A stretch of DNA of 64,000 nucleotides. Source: Elephas maximus indicus. Its lineage: Eukaryota > Chordata > Mammalia > Proboscidea > Elephantidae. This document shows positions 58,561-64,000 of the stretch, in pieces (position 1 is the stretch's first letter; every line of letters starts with the position of its first letter). Made by a program: the position numbers and the translations under genes. The DNA is taken from assembly GCF_024166365.1 (NCBI RefSeq), contig NC_064821.1, positions 49,193,093 to 49,257,092 on the forward strand, read 5' to 3'. The notes beneath the pieces were generated by a model. The model had not been told where the DNA came from. It saw nothing but the letters and a program-made list of their open reading frames with translations, and searched no databases.

Positions 58561-59118
58561 ACGAATTCACTTTTAAGATAGATAAAACCTCAAATTTAGC
58601 TTAAGTTTCTATTTAAAACAAGCTCTGTAAGATTAGGTCTTTCAGAAAGCAATTTATATTACACACCCAGTTTTTAAAGAGTTGCAGGTTTCTACAGGAT
58701 TAGCAGAGTGACGTATTTAAACACCATTAGTATTTGGTCAAAATTCACAAGCATATTTTGAAAAGACAGGAGTAGAATCAGTAGAGCTTTCTAATTTCTC
58801 TGAAATCAGGCAGGTGATTAGGATAGCAAAACCAAAACCCACAGGCATCTACACCAAGACGTGGCAGCAAAGTAACCCCAGGAACTCTGAAATGAGAGTG
58901 ACTGGGGACAAACCAGGAGAGCTACAAACTCATGTGTTAGCATCTGTCTGGGAGAAGGTGGAGAAAAGCGAGAAGGGTTCTAGTGGATCTGAAAAGAGGA
59001 GAACCCCCAGAAGAGCCAAAAGGTACCCACTGGAAAATGCCAGACCAATTTGAGGCAGCAGCTGAATCTGGAAGGAATTTCCACACTCCGATTTATAGGG
59101 GAGTACTGAGGAACCAAA
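58561..59118 (-). other. CLSTN1 intron, nothing recognised
   Basis: AT-rich; no repeat or exon assigned. Confidence 0.4.
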
Positions 59119-59332
59119 GGAGCCCTGGTGGTGTAGTGATTAAGTGCTAACGAAAAGTCAGCAGTTTGAACCTACCAGCCACTCCACGAAAGAAACATGT
59201 AGCATTCTGCTTCTGTAAATGTTATCGACTTGGAAACTCTATGGGGCAGTTCTACTCTGTCCTACAGGGTTGCTGTAAGTCAGAATAGACTCAATGGCAG
59301 TGAGTTTGGTGGTTTTTTTTTTTTTTTTTTTT
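59119..59332 (+). mobile_element. AfroSINE, plus strand
   Basis: GGAGCCCTGGTGGTGTAGTG head, long subfamily body, 18-T tail. Confidence 0.93.
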
Positions 59333-59344
59333 GTCTTTAATTAA

Positions 59345-59520
59345 GGAGCCCTGGTGGCACAATAGTTAAGCACTTGGCTATTAACTGGCAGGCTGGCGGT
59401 TTGAACCCACCCAGCTCCTCTATGGGAGAAAGACCTGGTGATTTGCCTTCATAAAGATTATCGCCAGGAAACCCCATGGGGCAGAATCGGAATTGATTTG
59501 ACAGTGCCCAACAACAACAC
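59345..59520 (+). mobile_element. AfroSINE, plus strand, second of a tandem pair
   Basis: GGAGCCCTGGTGGCACAATA head, 12 bp after the previous tail; ends CCCAACAACAACAC. Confidence 0.93.
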
Positions 59521-59932
59521 TAAAAGTTTGTGATAAAGTTTGAAGGGACTGAAGCAGTCTGGATCCTCTGAACCCTCAAAGCTTTCTAGCCAAAGCTCCC
59601 TTCCAGGACAAAGGCCCACAGAGGAGAAAATGCTAACAGAATCAAACAAAGCCGGACATGGGGATTAGAGACAAAGAAAAGGTCCAGAGAAAAGGGCAGA
59701 CCAGGCCCAGGAGCTGTCGGAGGATGTCAAGCCATATTTTTTTACACCTCATGAAAACAACAGAAGGGGGAGCTCAAGAGCCAGAAAGCAAGAGAAGATA
59801 TCCTGACCCAACTCTCTCTTTTGACAGTATAAGGAAAACGAATTTCATGAAAAAGTAAGGGGGAGAGAAAGGATCATAATTAAATCCCACAGAAACTTTT
59901 TATAAGGAAAATGAGGTCCCTGAAGATAATGG

Positions 59933-60079
59933 GGAAAAAAACTCATTGCCATCGGGTCGATTCCTACTCATAGCAACCTTATAGGACAGAGCAGAACTGC
60001 CCCATAGAATTTCCAAGGAGCAGCTGTGGATTTGAACTCCTGACCTTTTGGTTAGCAGCCTGAGCTCTTAACCACGGCA
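59933..60079 (-). mobile_element. AfroSINE, minus strand
   Basis: CATTGCCATCGGGTCGATTC at left, GGTTAGCAGCCTGAGCTCTT at right; head incomplete. Confidence 0.88.
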
Positions 60080-60529
60080 GAAAACAACGGGAGCATGCCT
60101 GAAAGTTATGCTTGTGAAAGAACTGAAAACTATAACCTAGTATTTCAAAATATGCTAGAAGACATTAAGAAAATGACACAAAGCATAAAAGAACACAGCT
60201 CATAAAACTTTCATTCAAACCACACACACACAAATAAAGGTACACAGCTCACAGTTATAGCAACTCAGAAATGAGGTGACAGAACACAGGAAAAGAATTA
60301 AATAGAAAACAACCGGTACAGAAAACAGATAAAGAACATCCAATATAAGATGAAAGGAGTCCCCAAAGAAGAAAACCAAACCAATGGAATACTGAAAACT
60401 TTAACAATAAAAGCTTTCCTGAAATAAAACGTTTGAAACTATGTACTGAAAGAACGTAAAGCACGTCTGGGAAAAGAGACTCAGAAAAACCAAGACAGTA
60501 ATAAAATTAACTGACTCTAAATTTTTTTT

Positions 60530-61260
60530 TTTAAAGAAGAAGAAAAAAAATCCTTTGCACATCCAAACAAATGGACCAATTTTCTTAAAAGGGAAAGAAA
60601 CTCAGGCTATTGTCAGACTTCAATAGCAACATTTTATGCCAGAAAACAATGCAGAAATTATTCTCCTTTCTTGTAAATCTTAAATATGAACCAGAGATTT
60701 TATACCCATCCAAACTGCCTTCAGTACAAAGGCTTACTATTAAAAGCATGCAGAAACTCAAGGATGACTGTTCCCCCGGGCCCTTCCTGAGAACACAAAT
60801 CATACAACTAAAATGACCAGTGACACTGCCACAAGAACTGGTGGCACTGGACATCAAGGCTGCTTTAAGTCACTGAAGAGGAACAACCAGACATATGTGA
60901 CTCCTGATGGAAGAATAAAAGCATCATCCTCGAAGCAGTCTTACCAAAACCAACCAATCTAGGTCTGATCGAGGCTTTAGATCCCACTACCATTTCACAG
61001 GATGTAAAGAGGACAATGGATCATGTCAAATGGCCCCACAGGGATACCACCAGACTATGGGAACCTCTATGGGACAAAAAGCCTGACTTCATCACCAAGT
61101 AAACTGCAAGGAGCAAAGAAGAGAGAGAGAGGAAAGCTATGGATTAAAAAAAAAAAACAAACTCAAAAGGCTTGTCATCAAGCAGCAGCAATGGTGGCAT
61201 TTATTTGGATCCTGATTCAAACAAATCATAAAAACAAAAGCATTTATGAGCTAATTTAAA
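60530..61260 (+). mobile_element. L1/HAL1-type LINE 3' region
   Basis: TATGCCAGAAAACAATGCAG, GATTTTATACCCATCCAAAC and TGACTGTTCCCCCGGGCCCTT resemble L1 ORF1-derived (HAL1-like) sequence, also seen at 6,700. The frames are short and broken. Confidence 0.5.
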
Positions 61261-61508
61261 ACCTGAACATTGACTGGATATTTGATGATACTAAGGAATT
61301 ACTGTTAATTTTTCTAAGATGTGAAAAGATGTGATATTTTTTAAAGATGTGATCATGCTTATCTTTTAGAGATATATAATACGTACAAATAAAATGTTAT
61401 ATAATATCTGGGATTTGCTTGAAAATTATTAATGGGCGGAAGGTGGGTAGAAGTAAAGATGAAATGAGACTGACAGGAATTGTTAATTGTTAAACCTAGG
61501 TGAAGGGT

Positions 61509-61571
61509 CACTATAGGGTCGCTATGAGTCGCAATCGACTCAATGGCACTGGATTTGGTTTTTTTTTTGTT
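61509..61571 (+). mobile_element. 5'-truncated AfroSINE (63 bp)
   Basis: Only the 3' end (GGGTCGCTATGAGTCGCAAT) with the 12-bp duplication taggtgaagggt on both sides (61497-61508 and 61572-61583). Confidence 0.9.
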
Positions 61572-61715
61572 TAGGTGAAGGGTATGCGGAATTACTCTTT
61601 ATACTAATCTCTGTCTACTTTTGTATATATCTAGAATTTTCCACAATTTTTTTTTAAATGTAATCAGAAGAGCTGTGAGAAACTAAATATAGATTATGGT
61701 TATTACAATAGAACT

Positions 61716-61870
61716 ACGAGCCCTGGTGGCAGAGTGGTTAAGGGCTTGGCTGCTAACCAAAAGGTCAGCAGTTTGAATCCACCAGCAACTCCTTGGAAAC
61801 CCTATGGAGCAGTTCTACTCTGTCCTAATAGGGTCACTGTGAGTCAAAACTGACTCAACGGCAATGGGTT
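61716..61870 (+). mobile_element. AfroSINE, plus strand, 13-bp target-site duplication
   Basis: Flanked by ttacaatagaact at 61703-61715 and 61871-61883, unmutated, so a fairly recent insertion. Confidence 0.95.
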
Positions 61871-62193
61871 TTACAATAGAACTGTCCCTAAAATGTCCAC
61901 CTATGCTGCAAAAAATTTTTATCTGACCTATACTTTTCTTTGGTTTCTTGAAAGAAAAAAAAAAAAGTCACAAAAGTGTCTGAGAAAGAAATTACTCATG
62001 TAAATAAAAAATTGCATTAGTAAGAGATGAAAGCTACCAACTGGACGCTCACTTTATCTTTCCACCATGACAGTTTTTTCCTTTCTCATTTATGCTGCTA
62101 CAGTTTCACCTATCTTGTTAACTATTTCAGACATGTTACATGGTAGCAACCACAGGCATATATAGCAGGATGTCGGCACCTGGCCACTGACGC

Positions 62194-62436
62194 CATGTTG
62201 TTAGGTGCTGTCCAGTTAGTTCCAACTCATAGCGACCCTATGTATAACAGAACGAAATACTGCCCAGTCCTGCACTATCCTCACAATTGTTATTATGCTT
62301 GAGCCCACTGTGGCAGCCACTGTGTCAATCCATCTCGCTGAAGGGCTCCCTCTTTCTCGCTGATAACATGTCCAAAGTATGTGAGATGAAGTCCTGCCAT
62401 CCTCACTTCTAATGAGCATTCTACCAGTTACTTCTT
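62194..62436 (-). mobile_element. RTE LINE 3' fragment, minus strand
   Basis: TTGTTAGGTGCTGTCCAGTT at left, then reverse complement of the C-terminal RTE frame (VAATVGSSIITIVRIVQD on the minus strand). Confidence 0.85.
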
Positions 62437-62579
62437 TACTGACCCCATGAGCTAAGGCCAAAGGCCCCCTTTCTTGCCCCCAACCCTAAATCAAGAGAAG
62501 TGATTTGTCCTAATTTTAATGAGAAGGTTTTCTCAGTTTACAGCACCCCCATATGGTACCTCATTTCCTCTAACCCAGC

Positions 62580-63838
62580 TATTTTTTTTTAATTGTGTTT
62601 CAAGTGAAAGCTTACAACTCAAGTCAATCTCTCATACAAAAACACCTTGCTATGTAGCCCTAGCTGCTTTTCCCCTAATGTGACAGCACACTCCTCCTCT
62701 CCACCCTGTATTTCCTGTGTCCATTCAACCAGCTCCTATCCCCCTCTGCCTTCGCATCTTGCCTCCAGGCAGGAGCTGCCACATTGTCTCATGTGTCTAC
62801 TTGGGCCAAGAAGCTCACTCCTCACCAGTATCATTTTCTGTCTTATAGTCCAGTCCAATCCCTGTCTGAAGAGTTGGCTTTGGGAACAATTCCAGTCTTG
62901 GGCTAACAGAGGGTCTGGGGGCCTTGACCTCTGGGGTCCCTCCAGTCTTAGTCAGACCATTAAGTTTGGTCTTTTTATGAGAATTTGAGGTATGTGTGCC
63001 ACGGTTCTCTTACTTTATCAGCAATTCTCTGCTGTGCTCCCTGTCAACGCAATCATCAGTGGTAGCTGGGCACAATCGAGTTCTTCTGGTCTCAGGCTAA
63101 TGGAAGTCTCTGGTTTATGTGGCCCGTTCTTTCTGTCTCTTGGGCTCATGCTTACCTTGTGTCTTTGGTGTTCTTCATTCTCCCTTGCTCCAGGTGGGCT
63201 GAGGCCAACTGATGGATCTAAGATGGCTGCTTGCGAGCATTTAAGACCCCAGACACCACTTACCAAAGTGGGATGCAGAACGTTTTAATACATTTTGTTG
63301 TGCCAATTGACCTAGATGTCCCTGAAACGATGGTCCCCAGACCCTGTCTCTGCTACTCTGGCCTTCGAAGCATTTGGTTGTATTCACGCAACTTCTTAAC
63401 TTTTGATTTAGTCCAAGTGTGCTGACCTCCCCTGTATCGTGTGTTGTCTTTCCCTTCACCTAAAATAGTTCTTGTCTACAATCTAATTAGTGAATACCGC
63501 CCCCCTTCCTCTCTACCCTTGTAACCATCAAAGAATATTTTCTTCTGTATTTAAACTTTTTCTTGAGGTCTTATAATAATGGTCTCATATGTTTGTCCTT
63601 TTGCAACTGACTAATTTCACTCAGCATAAAGCCTTCCAGATTCCTCCGTGTTACGACGTGTTTCACGGATTCATTGCTGTTCTTAATTGTTGTGTAGTAT
63701 TCCATTATGTGAATATACTAGATTTATCCATTCATCTGTTGATGGGCACCTGGGTTGCTTCCATCTTTTTGCTATTGTAAACACTGCTGCAATGAACATG
63801 GGTGTGCATATATCTGTTTATGACAGCAATTTTTGACA
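62580..63838 (-). mobile_element. Elephant-type L1 3' end with long 3'UTR, minus strand
   Basis: Uninterrupted 1.26-kb copy, from the A-tail (T-run) at 62,582 through the 3'UTR to the ORF2 end wording near 63,700-63,838. Serves as the reference for the split copy at 46,764. Confidence 0.85.
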
Positions 63839-63913
63839 TGATACTTGTTTTCAATCATAGCAACTGTGGGAAATCAGCTTTGTAAAGATATGACATCACC
63901 AAAAGGAATATAA

Positions 63914-63956
63914 AAACCAAACCCGCTGCCACGGAGTCGAGTCCGACTCATATAGT
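63914..63956 (-). mobile_element. AfroSINE 3' end, minus strand
   Basis: ACCCGCTGCCACGGAGTCGA and GTCCGACTCATA; short copy near the window edge. Confidence 0.75.
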
Positions 63957-64000
63957 GTGTTCTAATGCCGAAAGCATAAACCACCTACATCTACTAGTTT

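Noticed and set aside
57208-64000. Further CLSTN1 exons or other genes at the right edge
   Set aside because: No frame resembling cadherin or LamG sequence with splice borders was found; the region is repeats and AT-rich intron.

Overview
The window is mammalian nuclear DNA, almost certainly from an afrotherian and most likely an elephant or close paenungulate relative. This rests on the repeats: many copies of the tRNA-derived AfroSINE in both orientations, RTE-clade LINE copies whose 3' ends match the SINE tails, and an L1 3'UTR type I associate with elephant. Older eutherian repeats (L2, MIR, MLT1, MER5A, Tigger) are also present. The species call is an inference from repeat content.

Layout. 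Positions 1-27,376 hold no recognisable protein-coding exon. They contain a GC-box-rich CpG island (about 2,690-3,760), the best candidate promoter for the gene downstream, and then a long run of nested repeats, including a near-complete Tigger1-type DNA transposon (15,176-17,563) and a 2.3-kb RTE copy (23,623-25,948). From 27,377 to about 42,622 on the plus strand lies PIK3CD, the p110-delta catalytic subunit of class IA PI3-kinase. All 22 coding exons are present, every junction has GT/AG, and the joined reading frame gives 1,044 codons, the human length as I recall it. From about 42,678 upward on the minus strand lies the 3' half of CLSTN1 (calsyntenin-1): 3'UTR plus nine terminal coding exons (44,272-57,207, 511 codons plus stop). 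The window ends inside an upstream CLSTN1 intron filled with SINEs, L1 and RTE fragments.

The two genes are convergent. Their opposing AATAAA signals are only about 92 bp apart. PIK3CD produces PIP3 at the membrane of immune cells. CLSTN1 is a type I membrane protein that links cargo vesicles to kinesin-1 and binds X11/Mint adaptors. I see no functional link beyond their conserved tail-to-tail neighbourhood.

I found no evidence for an unknown multi-gene system. The most unusual items are structural: a 22-bp minisatellite that repeats the splice donor of a CLSTN1 exon five extra times; an RTE copy with an internal inverted duplication; a pair of roughly 500-bp inverted arms around 21-23 kb; a PIK3CD intron with a weak donor followed at once by an in-frame stop; and a MER5A element split by three SINEs. 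Identity values, family names and human comparisons come from reading and memory, not from database searches.
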